A DNA stretch of 64,000 nt from Pseudomonas sp. UBA4194. Its GTDB lineage: Bacteria; Pseudomonadota; Gammaproteobacteria; Pseudomonadales; Pseudomonadaceae. The stretch lies in contig NZ_DFUE01000043.1 of NCBI RefSeq assembly GCF_002379585.1, positions 8,960-72,959 of the forward strand, in the 5' to 3' direction. Positions 34,605 to 43,904 of this stretch are shown one piece after another. Each line of letters opens with the position of its first letter. The first letter of the stretch is position 1. The translations under genes were made by a program, and so were the position numbers. Under the pieces are notes generated by a model. It was not told the DNA's origin. It searched no databases and saw nothing but the letters and a program-made list of their open reading frames with translations.

Positions 34605-34992
34605 TGCCGTATTTTTCATATACGTCGAAACACAGTTCATACGTGAAACACTACCGCGCACTTATTAGTTCCCGATTGCTCCTGTTTCGCCCACACAGTG
34701 TGCACTTGAGTAATGCAGTCGACGCGCAGTTTCACTGGCGGTACAAAAAAACATGTTTCGCATATAAATAATTGATCAGCCTCACATTTATTTTTAGAGG
34801 CGTCGCTCGATGTGTTTGGCATAGTTTCTGCTATCTCTAGGACGAACCGTAGAAAAAACAACGTACCACCCACGAAACAACACTTAACTTTAAGCGAGCA
34901 ACAGTGCCGGATTCGCACAACGTTCAATATAGAGCGTGCAGGCAACTGTGGCCGATCACTTAGTGCACTACCAACTTGCAAGTGAGGTCGAG
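34605..34992 (+). promoter_or_regulatory. Porin control region
   Basis: A 388-bp gene-free stretch, AT-rich in its middle. It contains TTTCATATA (34614-34622), a TTCA-N4-TGAA palindrome in GTTCATACGTGAAAC (34635-34649) and GTTTCGCATATAAAT (34755-34769). All resemble the palindrome upstream of the ABC-led operon. The sigma-54 promoter is listed separately. The leader from the predicted start to the porin ATG is about 150 bases; I saw no gene or clear riboswitch in it. Confidence 0.5.
34816..34832 (+). promoter_or_regulatory. Sigma-54 (-24/-12) promoter of the porin gene
   Basis: TTGGCATAGTTTCTGCT has GG (34818-34819) and GC (34830-34831) exactly 10 bases apart. It closely matches the operon promoter at 20008, sharing TTTGGCAT. 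Transcription would start near 34843. Confidence 0.6.
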
Positions 34993-36219
34993 ATGAACAA
35001 ATTCATGTTGGGGCTGGGGCTCTTGGCATGCAGCGCCGTCACCATGGCCGAACCGGGCCCTACCACCCCGGATGCACGGCCGGTCGCGAAGAAACCGGTA
35101 CCGCACATTGCGTGGCGCAGTGCAGATGGCGACGCGTCTTTCGACCTGGGCGGCGCGCTGCGTGCCAACTGGCGCGACGAACATTGGGATACCACAGAGA
35201 ACGACACTCGCTGGCTGTTCGACACGTTCCGCCTGGACCTCAAGGCGAGTTACAAAAAGGCCTTTGTCGACGTCAACTACTGGTTCTACGACGAGAACAA
35301 GCGCTCCATCGACCGTGGTTACGCCGGCTACAACTTCACGCCCAACTCCAGCGTGCAGCTGGGCTTGCCATTCAAGCCTTTCGGCGTGGAACCCTATCCC
35401 CAGTTCGGCTGGAGCTTCCATATCCCCTTCTTCATGGGCTACGGCGTCAGCTCGGGCTCAGGTTTGAAGTACACCTACAAGGACAAGGAATGGGATGTGC
35501 AACTGGGTTATTTCCCGCGCATGTCACCCATTGGCGTCCGCTATTCCGGTGAAATCGGTCGCTACGCCGACCTCAAGGAAAACGCCATCGCCTTCACCCA
35601 GTCTCGCCAAGACAACGAGAAGCGCAATCAGGTCAATGCCCGCGTCGCCCGTACCTTCGCCAGTGGCGACTGGAAGACCGAGATCGGCGCCTCGCTGGCC
35701 GCCTCGCAGCTCTACAACGAGACCACCGATGACAACGGCAGCTACTGGGCGGGCGGCGTCCACACCGTCATCAATAAGGGCCCGTGGACCGTCACTGCGC
35801 AAGGCATTCGCTACGAGTTCGATCCGAAGAACCCCAACGGTGTGAGCGACGATTCGGTGCTGATGGGGGGTAACGGCCTGACGCCAGCCTACCTGATCGC
35901 GGCCAAAGCGACCCTGGCGGCGGTGAACGTGGGCTATGACATCTTCACCCCCAACCTCGGCCAGTTGAAGAAGGTCAAGCTGTACACCGACTACAGCCGC
36001 ATGATGAAAGACAAGAGCGGCTGGGACGACTCACAGATGTTCACGTTCGGCGCGCAGTTCATAGCCATGCCGATCATGGCCTGGGTCGACCTGACCTGGG
36101 CCAGGAATGCCAACCCCTATGGCGGCGCAGAGAACGGCACAGGCTGGACAAGCACTTCCTCGGTAGGCAGCAACGATTGGTACTACCGTACCAATCTGAA
36201 CATCGGTTATTACTTCTGA
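34993..36219 (+). CDS. Outer-membrane porin-like beta-barrel protein
   Basis: A 408-residue exported protein. A signal peptide (MNKFMLGLGLLACSAVTMA) is followed by alternating aromatic-rich strands, and it ends in TNLNIGYYF with the terminal Phe typical of outer-membrane barrels. I do not place it in a named porin family. Its own sigma-54 promoter resembles that of the preceding operon, so it is probably the outer-membrane entry route for the same substrate. The ATG at 34993 is chosen for the signal peptide; the frame extends upstream to 34936. Confidence 0.82.
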   Translation: MNKFMLGLGLLACSAVTMAEPGPTTPDARPVAKKPVPHIAWRSADGDASFDLGGALRANWRDEHWDTTENDTRWLFDTFRLDLKASYKKAFVDVNYWFYDENKRSIDRGYAGYNFTPNSSVQLGLPFKPFGVEPYPQFGWSFHIPFFMGYGVSSGSGLKYTYKDKEWDVQLGYFPRMSPIGVRYSGEIGRYADLKENAIAFTQSRQDNEKRNQVNARVARTFASGDWKTEIGASLAASQLYNETTDDNGSYWAGGVHTVINKGPWTVTAQGIRYEFDPKNPNGVSDDSVLMGGNGLTPAYLIAAKATLAAVNVGYDIFTPNLGQLKKVKLYTDYSRMMKDKSGWDDSQMFTFGAQFIAMPIMAWVDLTWARNANPYGGAENGTGWTSTSSVGSNDWYYRTNLNIGYYF

Positions 36220-36271
36220 GGTGGTACCGGTTGTGGGATCGGCTTAGGTGTGGGGGGCTTGGGGGGAGTGG

Positions 36272-36294
36272 GACGCGGCTTACGCCGCTGCTAC
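36272..36294 (-). repeat. REP palindrome
   Basis: A single standard REP in inverted orientation between the porin gene and the LysR gene. Confidence 0.92.
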
Positions 36295-36390
36295 ATGGTT
36301 GGGGTTGCGGCGTAGGTGTGGGGGAGTGGTCGGAATGGAATGTGCATGAGGGCGTGGGTACGCTGTCTTTTCATCGAGGTACCCTTTCCC

Positions 36391-37272
36391 ATGCGCCATC
36401 TAGACACAGATTGTCTTGCTGCTTTCGTTGCGGTCATCGATTGCGGTGGTTTTACCGCTGCCGGCGAGCGAATCGGCAAGACTCAAGCCGCCGTGAGCCT
36501 GATGCTCGGTCGGCTGGAGGCCAGAGTAGGCCGTAAATTGCTGGACCGCTCACGGCGCGGTGTGACCTTGACCGAACACGGCGAGCGCCTGATCGGTTAC
36601 GCACGCCGCATCCAGATGCTCGAAGATGAGGCACTGGCGGCGCTGGAGTGCGGCCAGGAGGCCACGCGCATTCGTATCGGCATGCCAGACGATTACCTCG
36701 AAACCCTGGGCTGCGAGCTGATGCAGGCTTTCACTCAGCGCCATCCGCATCTGCAGGTAGAAATCATCTGCGATTTCTCCTCGCGCCTGGAAGCCATGAT
36801 TGCCGAAGGCAGCATCGACATCGCCATCATCACTCGCGCCAACGCCAAGCGACAGGGCGAACTGCTGCGCTGCGAGCCGATGCTGTGGTGCGCCGCGCCG
36901 GGGCACTTTCCCGAGCAGCAACGCACCTTGCCCTTGTCGTTGTTCACCGAGAGCTGCCGGGCACGGCCGCAGATCATCGAAGCATTGGACCGCCTTGGCA
37001 CGCCGTGGCGGGTCGTCAGCTCGTCCTCCCATTTGCCGGGGGTGATGCATGCTGTACGTCTGGGCACGGCGGTGACTGTGCTGCCTGCATCCGTGGTGCC
37101 GCCGGGTTGGCGGATTTTACGCGGCGAGCCATTCCCGGAACTGCCAAGCATCGAACTGGCCTTGCTGATGCCCGAGCACGCCCTGCTCAACACCCGGCGC
37201 CTGGCGCATTTCGTCCATGATCGGTTCCAGGCGGCCCACTTGCCTCACAGCGAAGCGATTGCCGCTTTGTAG
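36391..37272 (+). CDS. LysR-family transcriptional regulator
   Basis: A 293-residue LysR protein. The N-terminal helix-turn-helix (MRHLDTDCLAAFVAVIDCGG, then KTQAAVSLMLGRLEARVGRKLLDR) and an effector domain beginning RIRIGMPDDYLETLG are visible. The ATG at 36391 gives the family N-terminus; the frame extends upstream. Its 3' end overlaps the convergent aminotransferase gene by 28 bp. It may control the aminotransferase-TRAP operon or the porin. Confidence 0.88.
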   Translation: MRHLDTDCLAAFVAVIDCGGFTAAGERIGKTQAAVSLMLGRLEARVGRKLLDRSRRGVTLTEHGERLIGYARRIQMLEDEALAALECGQEATRIRIGMPDDYLETLGCELMQAFTQRHPHLQVEIICDFSSRLEAMIAEGSIDIAIITRANAKRQGELLRCEPMLWCAAPGHFPEQQRTLPLSLFTESCRARPQIIEALDRLGTPWRVVSSSSHLPGVMHAVRLGTAVTVLPASVVPPGWRILRGEPFPELPSIELALLMPEHALLNTRRLAHFVHDRFQAAHLPHSEAIAAL

Positions 37273-38471
37273 CCGTCGAGCAACGCCTGCAAGGCCGCGT
37301 CGTCATGGGCGAAGGTCAGGTAAACCCGGCCAAAGGCGAAAGGCATGGTCATCACTCCATGGCGCCGCAAGGCTTTGTGCAAGGCGAGGGTCCAGTCACT
37401 GTCGGCCACTTGCGCGGCTTCGGCATAGTTGCGCGGTGCCACGGCGCAAGGCCACAAGGTGAACACCGAGCCGTAACCGCTGGTGCTCACTGCGATGCCC
37501 TTTTGCGCAAAGGCCGCGACAAGGTCGGCCCGCAGCCTGTCACCCCGCGCCAATAACGAGGTGTAGTCTGCGCCCGCCAACTGTTTCAACGTCGCCAGCA
37601 CGGCCGCGCACGCCGGTGGCGCGCCGCTGTAAGTACCAGCGCGGATGATCTTGCCCTGCTCGAACAGCGTCATGTACTCGGGCTTGCCTACCAGCGCAGC
37701 GACGGGCACGCCGCTGCCGATGGCCTTGCCGACGGTGGCCAGATCCGCTTCGGCGCCCAACAGAGTGCCGCTCAGACCGGCATGCAGCCGCAGCCCCATC
37801 AGCACCTCGTCGAGGATCACCAACGCGCCGTTGGCGTGAGCCAGATCGCTGAGGTGTTTCAGATAGCCGGGCGCAGGCTCTATACAGCCGGCGTTGGCCA
37901 GCACCGGCTCCACCACCACGGCGGCGATATCGCGGTAATCGCGGAACAACTGCTCGGCGTCGGCAAAATCGTTGTAGCGCAACAGCAGCATGCCGTCCTG
38001 CTCGGGCCGTCGAGTATCCGCCATGAGCGCTGTGGGGTGGCCGGCGTTGCCGAAGGCGACCGCGTCATACCAACCGTCGTAACCGGCAGCGAACTTGACG
38101 ATGCGCCCCCGTCCGGTGGCCACTCGCGCGGTGCGGCAGGCCAGGTGCACCGCTTCACTGCCGGTGTTGACGAAGATCACCTGGCTGAGATCGCCAGTGA
38201 AACCCGCCAGCGCCGCTGCGGCACCCTCCTCGTCGGCATGGGCAAACGACGGCATCGGACCGTTGCACAGCGCTGCACTGGTGGCGGCGACCACCGCAGG
38301 CTCGGCATGGCCCAACATGGTCGCACCGAACCCCATCGCCGTATCGACGTAGCGCACGCCCTGCTCGTCCCACAGCCAGGGGCCCTCGGAACGGCCGACG
38401 CTGAAGGCCTGGCCACCGATTTCCGGCAAAGCGCGGCCGCCGCTGGAAATTCCACCGATCAAATGTTTCAT
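37245..38471 (-). CDS. Class III PLP-dependent aminotransferase (glutamate-1-semialdehyde-like)
   Basis: A 408-residue class III aminotransferase. It has IFVNTGSEAVHLACR for phosphate binding, GALVILDEVLMGLRL with the Asp for the PLP ring, and the Schiff-base Lys in LATVGKAIGSGVPVAAL. The start at 38471 has an AGAGA site seven bases upstream; an ATG 6 bp further up is also possible. It is the last gene of a TRAP transporter operon (30 bp after dctM), so the transported solute is likely an amino or keto acid used by this enzyme. Confidence 0.88.
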   Translation of the reverse strand: MKHLIGGISSGGRALPEIGGQAFSVGRSEGPWLWDEQGVRYVDTAMGFGATMLGHAEPAVVAATSAALCNGPMPSFAHADEEGAAAALAGFTGDLSQVIFVNTGSEAVHLACRTARVATGRGRIVKFAAGYDGWYDAVAFGNAGHPTALMADTRRPEQDGMLLLRYNDFADAEQLFRDYRDIAAVVVEPVLANAGCIEPAPGYLKHLSDLAHANGALVILDEVLMGLRLHAGLSGTLLGAEADLATVGKAIGSGVPVAALVGKPEYMTLFEQGKIIRAGTYSGAPPACAAVLATLKQLAGADYTSLLARGDRLRADLVAAFAQKGIAVSTSGYGSVFTLWPCAVAPRNYAEAAQVADSDWTLALHKALRRHGVMTMPFAFGRVYLTFAHDDAALQALLDGYKAAIASL

Positions 38472-38501
38472 CTGCATTTCTCTACACAATAAGGGGGTGG
38501 A

Positions 38502-39788
38502 TCAGTAACCCATGACGCGAGGCAGCCACTGGGTCAGGCTGGGGAAGAACACCAGCAGGGCGATGGCGAATGCGGTAGCGATCCAGAATGGAATCAACCT
38601 TCGCGATACGGCACCAATGTCGATGCGGCCGACGTTGCACACTACGAAGATGTTGGTGCCGATAGGCGGTGTGAACAGTCCCCAACCCAACGTCATGGTG
38701 AAGATCAGGCCTATCTGGTAAGGCTCGAAACCGGCTGCCTTGGCCACTGGCACCAGGATCGGCGCGAGGATGATCATTGCGGGCCCCAGGTCCAGCCAGA
38801 ATCCCACTACCTTCAGGACCAGGATGACCAGCAGGATGGTGATCAATGGACCGGTGTGCATATCGACGATCCATGAGGCCACCGTGTGGGGCACCAGTTC
38901 GAAAGTCAGAATCCAGCCGAACGGCATCGCCACGGCCATGATGATCATCACCGAGCCGGTGATGGTCACAGCTTCCGTCACTGCCGGGAACAGGTCCCGC
39001 CAGCCCAGTTGTCGATAGATCACGGTGCCTACTGCCAGTGCGTAGAGCACGGAGAGCGAGGCGGCCTCGGTGGCGGTGGCGAAACCGGTGACGATTGAAC
39101 CCAGCACCATGATCGGCATCAACAGGGCCGGCAGGGCACCTAGCAGATCGCGACGCAATTGTGCCCAGTCCATGTGGCCTTCGACCTTGGGAAAACCCTC
39201 GCGCACCCCGACCACGTAGGCAGTAACCATGAACACCGCCGCCAGCATGACGCCGGGGATCACCCCGGCCATGAACAGACCACCGATGGAGGTATTGGTA
39301 AGAACGCCGAACATGATCAGGATCACGCTCGGCGGAACGATGATGCCCAAGGTGCCGGAAGCAGCGGTGACCGCAGCGGCGAAGGCCCGCGGGTAGCCAC
39401 GCTCTTCCATCACTGGAATCATCACTTTGGCCACCGTGCCAGTGTCGGCGGTGGCCGATCCGGTGAGGCCGCCGTAGACAAAGGCGGTGGCGACGTTGAC
39501 CAACCCCAGACCGCCACGAAGACGACCGAAGCAGTGCTCGGCCACGCGCATGATGCGCAGGGTCAAGCCGCCGCGATTCATCAGCTCACCGGCGAGCAGG
39601 AACAGCGGGATCGAGGCCAGGGTGGACGAGTCGGCGCCGCGCAGCGTCTGCTGGGCCAGCCACGCCAATGGCAAGTGCAGGTCGCCGAACAGCAGGGCAG
39701 CAATGGTACCGCCTGCCATCGCCCACACCACGGGCAAACCGGCCAGCAACAGGCACAGAAAAGCCAGGAACAGAATCAGGACAGTCAT
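38502..39788 (-). CDS. dctM: TRAP transporter large permease (DctM)
   Basis: A 428-residue inner-membrane protein with about a dozen hydrophobic segments. It has the DctM hallmarks (GLPVVWAMAGGTIAALLFGD, LFLLAGELMNRGGL, GGLTGSATADTGTVAKVMIP). It starts by overlapping the dctQ stop by 4 bp. The upstream frame to 39893 is not family-like. Confidence 0.93.
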   Translation of the reverse strand: MTVLILFLAFLCLLLAGLPVVWAMAGGTIAALLFGDLHLPLAWLAQQTLRGADSSTLASIPLFLLAGELMNRGGLTLRIMRVAEHCFGRLRGGLGLVNVATAFVYGGLTGSATADTGTVAKVMIPVMEERGYPRAFAAAVTAASGTLGIIVPPSVILIMFGVLTNTSIGGLFMAGVIPGVMLAAVFMVTAYVVGVREGFPKVEGHMDWAQLRRDLLGALPALLMPIMVLGSIVTGFATATEAASLSVLYALAVGTVIYRQLGWRDLFPAVTEAVTITGSVMIIMAVAMPFGWILTFELVPHTVASWIVDMHTGPLITILLVILVLKVVGFWLDLGPAMIILAPILVPVAKAAGFEPYQIGLIFTMTLGWGLFTPPIGTNIFVVCNVGRIDIGAVSRRLIPFWIATAFAIALLVFFPSLTQWLPRVMGY

Positions 39789-40279
39789 GGACGCGCTCCG
39801 GTACGGATCAGGCGAACAAGGCGAACCAGCGCCAGCAGCGCGAGCATGGCCGCCGCGCTGATCAACGCCGCTGAGCTCAGCCCCGCCGGCCAACGCAGCA
39901 CCGGCGTCGGTGCCCAGCCGGTGCGGGCGATGAACGCGCTGCCGCTGTACAGCAGCCAGCCACTGATGCCCAGCAGGGCCAGGCTGGCGAATGCGTCGAG
40001 GATTTTCTGCACCTTGACGGGCAATAAGTTGGCCAGGCCCTGAAAGCGCACGTTTTCATGGCGGATTTCAGCGATCACGGTGCCGATGAAGGTCACCCAG
40101 ATGAAGCCGATGGTCGCGATCTCGAATGACCATTCGAAGCCATGCAGGTTGAAGTAGCGCGAAAACACCCCCGCCAGAATGGCCAGGAAGGTGACGGTGA
40201 ACATCACCGCGCCGGCCACTGCCAGGGCACGCTCCGGCCAGCCGCTGGGCGGTTGGTCCGGGTGTTGAGTGATGGACAT
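39785..40279 (-). CDS. dctQ: TRAP transporter small permease (DctQ)
   Basis: A 164-residue protein with four membrane segments and the DctQ features FEWSFEIATIGFIWVTFIGTVIAEIRHENVRF. It lies 2 bp after dctP and overlaps dctM. Confidence 0.9.
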   Translation of the reverse strand: MSITQHPDQPPSGWPERALAVAGAVMFTVTFLAILAGVFSRYFNLHGFEWSFEIATIGFIWVTFIGTVIAEIRHENVRFQGLANLLPVKVQKILDAFASLALLGISGWLLYSGSAFIARTGWAPTPVLRWPAGLSSAALISAAAMLALLALVRLVRLIRTGARP

Positions 40280-40281
40280 GG

Positions 40282-41274
40282 TTACTGGCCTTGCGCGTCG
40301 CGGCGCAGCTGATTGACGAAGTCTTCACCCCAGACCTTGCCGAACTGGGTGTAGACCGGGCTGGTCAGCTCGCGGAACGGGCCGGGTTCGACATCGTTGA
40401 ACTTGACGCCCTTGGCTTGCATTTCGGTCTGGATCCTGGCGTAAACCGCTTCGAGCTGAGAGCGATACCAGGCGGTGGCGTCGACCACGGCCTTGTCCAG
40501 CGCAGCGCGCTCGGCAGCGTCCAAGCCTTCGTAGCGGTCCTTGTTGATGAACCAGAAGTTGGCCGACCACACGTAGTTGGAAACAGAAACGTTCTTCGCA
40601 ACCTCAAACCATTTCTGGTCGTAGAAATCCCGCAGTTCAGGTTCCACACCATCCACCACCCCGGATTGCAGCGAGGTGTAGACCTCACCGAACGGAATCG
40701 ACTGGCCCAGGGCGCCAAGCTGTTTGATAGTCGCCAGGATCACGGGATTCGGCGGGGTACGAATCTTCAGGCCGCTAAGGTCTTCGGGCTTGAGGATGGG
40801 ACGTTTGCTGTTGGCAAACTGGCGAAAGCCGGAGTCAAGGGCTGAAAGCATGACGAAGCCGTGGTCCTGGCCCATGGTCAGGAATTTCTTGCCGGCGGCG
40901 CTATCGAGATAGGCATGGACAGCGGCGGCGTCCTTGAACAGAAACGGCAGCGACAGGGCGTTGAGGCGTGGATCGATGCCATCGGTGGAGCCGCCCAGGC
41001 CGATGTCGATAGCTCCCGCACCGACGGAGTCGACGATGGGGGCTTCATCACCCAGTTGGCCGTCCGGGTAAAGCTGCACTTTCAGCTCGCCCTTGGTCTG
41101 TTCGCTCACCTGCGCGGCAAAACGCACCATGGCCTGGTTGATCAGGCTGTCGGAGCTTGAGGCGTGGGCCAGGCGCAATGTCTGGGCTGCCATCGCACCG
41201 TCTGCTCCGATCAGCAGCGCCAGACTGGTGAGGGCACTCAGGGCAAGTTTTTTACGAGAAGACGTTCTGAACAC
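40282..41274 (-). CDS. dctP: TRAP transporter solute-binding protein (DctP)
   Basis: A 330-residue periplasmic binding protein of the DctP family. A signal peptide (RTSSRKKLALSALTSLALLI to GAMAAQ) precedes motifs such as LKVQLYPDGQLGDEAPIVDSV and LKIRTPPNPVILATIKQLGA, with the ligand-contacting Arg in that second segment. I favour the GTG at 41274 because CAGAGG lies eight bases upstream and it gives a normal signal peptide; a GTG at 41304 is less likely. It is the first gene of the operon with dctQ, dctM and the aminotransferase. Its ligand is probably a carboxylate. Confidence 0.88.
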   Translation of the reverse strand: MFRTSSRKKLALSALTSLALLIGADGAMAAQTLRLAHASSSDSLINQAMVRFAAQVSEQTKGELKVQLYPDGQLGDEAPIVDSVGAGAIDIGLGGSTDGIDPRLNALSLPFLFKDAAAVHAYLDSAAGKKFLTMGQDHGFVMLSALDSGFRQFANSKRPILKPEDLSGLKIRTPPNPVILATIKQLGALGQSIPFGEVYTSLQSGVVDGVEPELRDFYDQKWFEVAKNVSVSNYVWSANFWFINKDRYEGLDAAERAALDKAVVDATAWYRSQLEAVYARIQTEMQAKGVKFNDVEPGPFRELTSPVYTQFGKVWGEDFVNQLRRDAQGQ

Positions 41275-41463
41275 GGCGGCGACCTCTGGGTGAAATAGCG
41301 TCACAGCTATTAACCATGACGGGCCGCTGGAGCGTCAATCGAGGGATGGCCATCTGCGATTAAGATGCGAAATGTGACCATACGATTATTTATGGAAAGT
41401 GCAGTGGGGGTTGCAAACAGGGTGCATCTGCCCCCCAGCTCTCTGATAACCCAACGCTGAGCA

Positions 41464-42213
41464 TCAGCCAACAAGCAGCTTGATGGCCATCGAGCAACAG
41501 ATGACGATCAACAACGGCTTTATCAAGCGTGGTCCGAAACGCGTAGCGCACCGAGCACCCGCTTGTGCGCCGAGAAATGCGGCGAACGCCATACACAAGG
41601 CTACGGGCAAAACGATGTTCCCGCTGACTGAAAAAATCGCCAGTGCACCCAGATTGCAGGACGCGTTGAGCAGCTTACTGTTGGATACCGCTCGGAGGAT
41701 CCCCTGCCCCATCACCCATACAAACGCCACCATGAAGAAAGAGCCCACACCGGGACCAAAGACGCCGTCATAGAAACCTATGAGCGGGGCCAGTGTGACC
41801 GTGAATACAATGATCGAGATATAGGGCTCACGCTCTCGATTATGAAGCGTGGGGGATAAGGCGAAGTACGCCGCTACCAGCAGAAGCAAGACAGGGACCG
41901 CAATCTGCAACCACTCTCGGGGTAAGTAGCTGATGGAAAGCGCTCCCGCTGCGCCGCCGAGCATGGACATCACTGCCATAGGCAACCCAGGACGCCAATC
42001 GATCATGCCTTTGCGGCTGTAGGTGATAGTGGCCGATACTGTGGCAGCGGTAGCTTGAAACTTGTTTGTGGCAATGGCCGCGACTGGGTCCATTCCGGCC
42101 AGCATGAGTGCTGGTAGAGTAATCAAGCCCCCACCTCCAGCAATAGCATCGAAGAACCCTGCCAACAAAGCCACACTGGCCAACATCAATAGCATTGCAA
42201 GATCAAATTCCAC
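41464..42213 (-). CDS. TSUP-family transporter (TauE/SafE-like)
   Basis: A 249-residue inner-membrane protein with about eight hydrophobic segments. The family repeat is visible (LAGFFDAIAGGGGLITLPALMLAGMDP, then GFYDGVFGPGVGSFFMVAFV). TSUP proteins export or import small organosulfur or carboxylate anions. It lies 190 bp upstream of the dctP start on the same strand and may or may not be co-regulated. Confidence 0.88.
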   Translation of the reverse strand: MEFDLAMLLMLASVALLAGFFDAIAGGGGLITLPALMLAGMDPVAAIATNKFQATAATVSATITYSRKGMIDWRPGLPMAVMSMLGGAAGALSISYLPREWLQIAVPVLLLLVAAYFALSPTLHNREREPYISIIVFTVTLAPLIGFYDGVFGPGVGSFFMVAFVWVMGQGILRAVSNSKLLNASCNLGALAIFSVSGNIVLPVALCMAFAAFLGAQAGARCATRFGPRLIKPLLIVICCSMAIKLLVG

Positions 42214-42670
42214 GTTCTGTACTCTTGATTATTATTTTAATTTCAGCCCCGGACTATCAGCGGATCGTCGCTGATGGCAACGGGGCTGGCACCGGCCGAG
42301 TAGCCGAACAACCTGATCAATCGCCGACGATTGTCTTGGACAACGTCTCTGCCATGGGGAATAAGGGTGAAGTCGTCCATGCATGGGGGTCTGCTCCGTT
42401 TTTTCTTGTAGTTATGCGGTTTTTTTACGCCCTCAATACTTAGTCGCATGATCCTGTGAAAACAACAAAGACAAAAAATATAATTTAAAAAATCATTGCA
42501 AAAGTTAAGCAGCTGCACTCGTCAACTAATTATTGCAAAAAAGCAAGTGGACGATTCCGACGTGCCTGTAGGTAATGTCTGTTTTTCTCAGATCAGACGC
42601 TGGCTTACCTGGAAAAGCCCTAAGCCGCATCTGGAATCAATGAGGTATCCGCACGTCCTTGGTGAACAGC
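42214..42670. other. Gene-free AT-rich spacer
   Basis: About 457 bp between the TSUP gene and the REP before the beta-propeller gene. It is distinctly AT-rich around 42470-42540. Short open frames on both strands lack a ribosome-binding site and coding character. The TSUP promoter should lie near its left edge; I could not point to it with confidence. Confidence 0.5.
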
Positions 42671-42693
42671 GACGCGGCTTACGCCGCTGCTAC
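42671..42693 (-). repeat. REP palindrome supplying the beta-propeller gene stop codon
   Basis: A standard inverted REP. Read on the minus strand its TAG (42690-42692) is the stop codon of the SMP-30-like gene. Confidence 0.92.
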
Positions 42694-43856
42694 GGGGCGG
42701 CGGTGAGTGAGGGGGTGGGGTCGATAGGGGCTTTGACCAGCAGGTACGGGGGTTGTCGGGTATCGAACCCCTTGCCCATCCGGCTCCACTGACCCAAGGT
42801 CACGTAGACCGAATCGGCCGTTACGAATACTCCGTCCGGCCATACCAGTCGCGGGTCGCGCAGCACCACATCGAGGCGGCCATCCGGCCAGCGGCGCAGC
42901 ACCTGATGGTGCTCGGCGTCGGTCATGTACAGGCGGCCCTGAGCGTCCATGTCCATGCCATCGACCATGACCTTCTCTCCTTCATCCTTGATCTGCGCGG
43001 CCAGTCGCGGGTCATCGAGGCTGAAGTCGGCCAGCGCTGCGGTCGGCACACTCCACAGGTGTCGACTGGTGAGCGGCGAATAGAACAGGCGCGAGCCATC
43101 GGGCGTCAGCGCCAGACCGTCGACACCACCATGGGGGAATGGGGTGTTCTTGCCGTCGTAGCGCATGGGGACGCCGTCGAGTTGGGTGACGAAGTCCTTC
43201 TGCGCGACGATGGAGCGGTCACCGGTCAGCACCCGGCGCTGCTTGCCGCTGGCCAGATCCACCACTACCAGGGCAGGGTCCTCCCCAAATGACGAATCCG
43301 CCACGTAGGCGGTGCCCTGGCTGCCGTGGGTCAGATCGATACGCAGGTCATTCATGTGGCTGTCCTGACGCAGCGCCGCTTTGAGTTCGATGGAGGTGAC
43401 GATGGTATTGCTGGCAAGGTCGATGCCCACCACCTTCGCCGCGCCGGCTGGAATCCCCTCTTTGCCTGCGCGCTTGCCATCGTCGATCAGCCACAGGCGA
43501 CCGCGCTTGTCCAGGGTCATGCCGTGCACGGAGACCAGGCGCTTGGCATCGGATAGACCGGACGGCAGGCTGATGTCTGCGGACGGATAGGGCACGAGTT
43601 TACCGTTGACCAACTCGCCCAGGGTCATGCCTGAATGGTCGTCGGCGTGGCGCGGAAAGCCGACGAAGGTGCGGCCCTGCGGGGTGACGGCGATACCCGA
43701 GGGCCCTGGGCCAGTGAACGCGGCGACCTCTTGGATCGATCCGATGGGTACCAGGCTGCGATCGGTGGTTTCGGCGTGGGCTGACGCCATGGCCAGTGCC
43801 AGTGCTGCGCTTGCCAGGACGGTAAAGGCGGGTCGTTTCAGGGGAGTGCTGGTCAT
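42690..43856 (-). CDS. Exported beta-propeller protein (SMP-30/major royal jelly protein-like)
   Basis: A 388-residue exported protein: signal peptide (FTVLASAALALAMASAHA) then blade-like repeats (SVHGMTLDKRGRLWLIDDGK, GGVDGLALTPDGSRLFYSPL, MVDGMDMDAQGRLYMTDAEH). This fits the gluconolactonase/yellow group of beta-propellers, some of which are periplasmic lactonases. A perfect PtxS-type operator lies 49 bp upstream, which suggests a link to sugar-acid metabolism. The ATG at 43856 gives the signal peptide. The stop codon is in a REP. Confidence 0.83.
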   Translation of the reverse strand: MTSTPLKRPAFTVLASAALALAMASAHAETTDRSLVPIGSIQEVAAFTGPGPSGIAVTPQGRTFVGFPRHADDHSGMTLGELVNGKLVPYPSADISLPSGLSDAKRLVSVHGMTLDKRGRLWLIDDGKRAGKEGIPAGAAKVVGIDLASNTIVTSIELKAALRQDSHMNDLRIDLTHGSQGTAYVADSSFGEDPALVVVDLASGKQRRVLTGDRSIVAQKDFVTQLDGVPMRYDGKNTPFPHGGVDGLALTPDGSRLFYSPLTSRHLWSVPTAALADFSLDDPRLAAQIKDEGEKVMVDGMDMDAQGRLYMTDAEHHQVLRRWPDGRLDVVLRDPRLVWPDGVFVTADSVYVTLGQWSRMGKGFDTRQPPYLLVKAPIDPTPSLTAAP

Positions 43857-43904
43857 CCGTGTCGGGCTCCTGCTGGGTAGGTAAGTGCTGACTGTCCCTG
43901 CGCC

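Noticed and set aside
17199..36219. Catabolic island as an integrated mobile element
   Set aside because: No integrase, transposase, flanking direct repeats or tRNA junction is visible, and base composition looks like the rest of the window.
42214..42670. Short open frames of about 80-100 codons on both strands
   Set aside because: They overlap one another, lack ribosome-binding sites and family-like features, and cross AT-rich sequence unlike the coding regions here.
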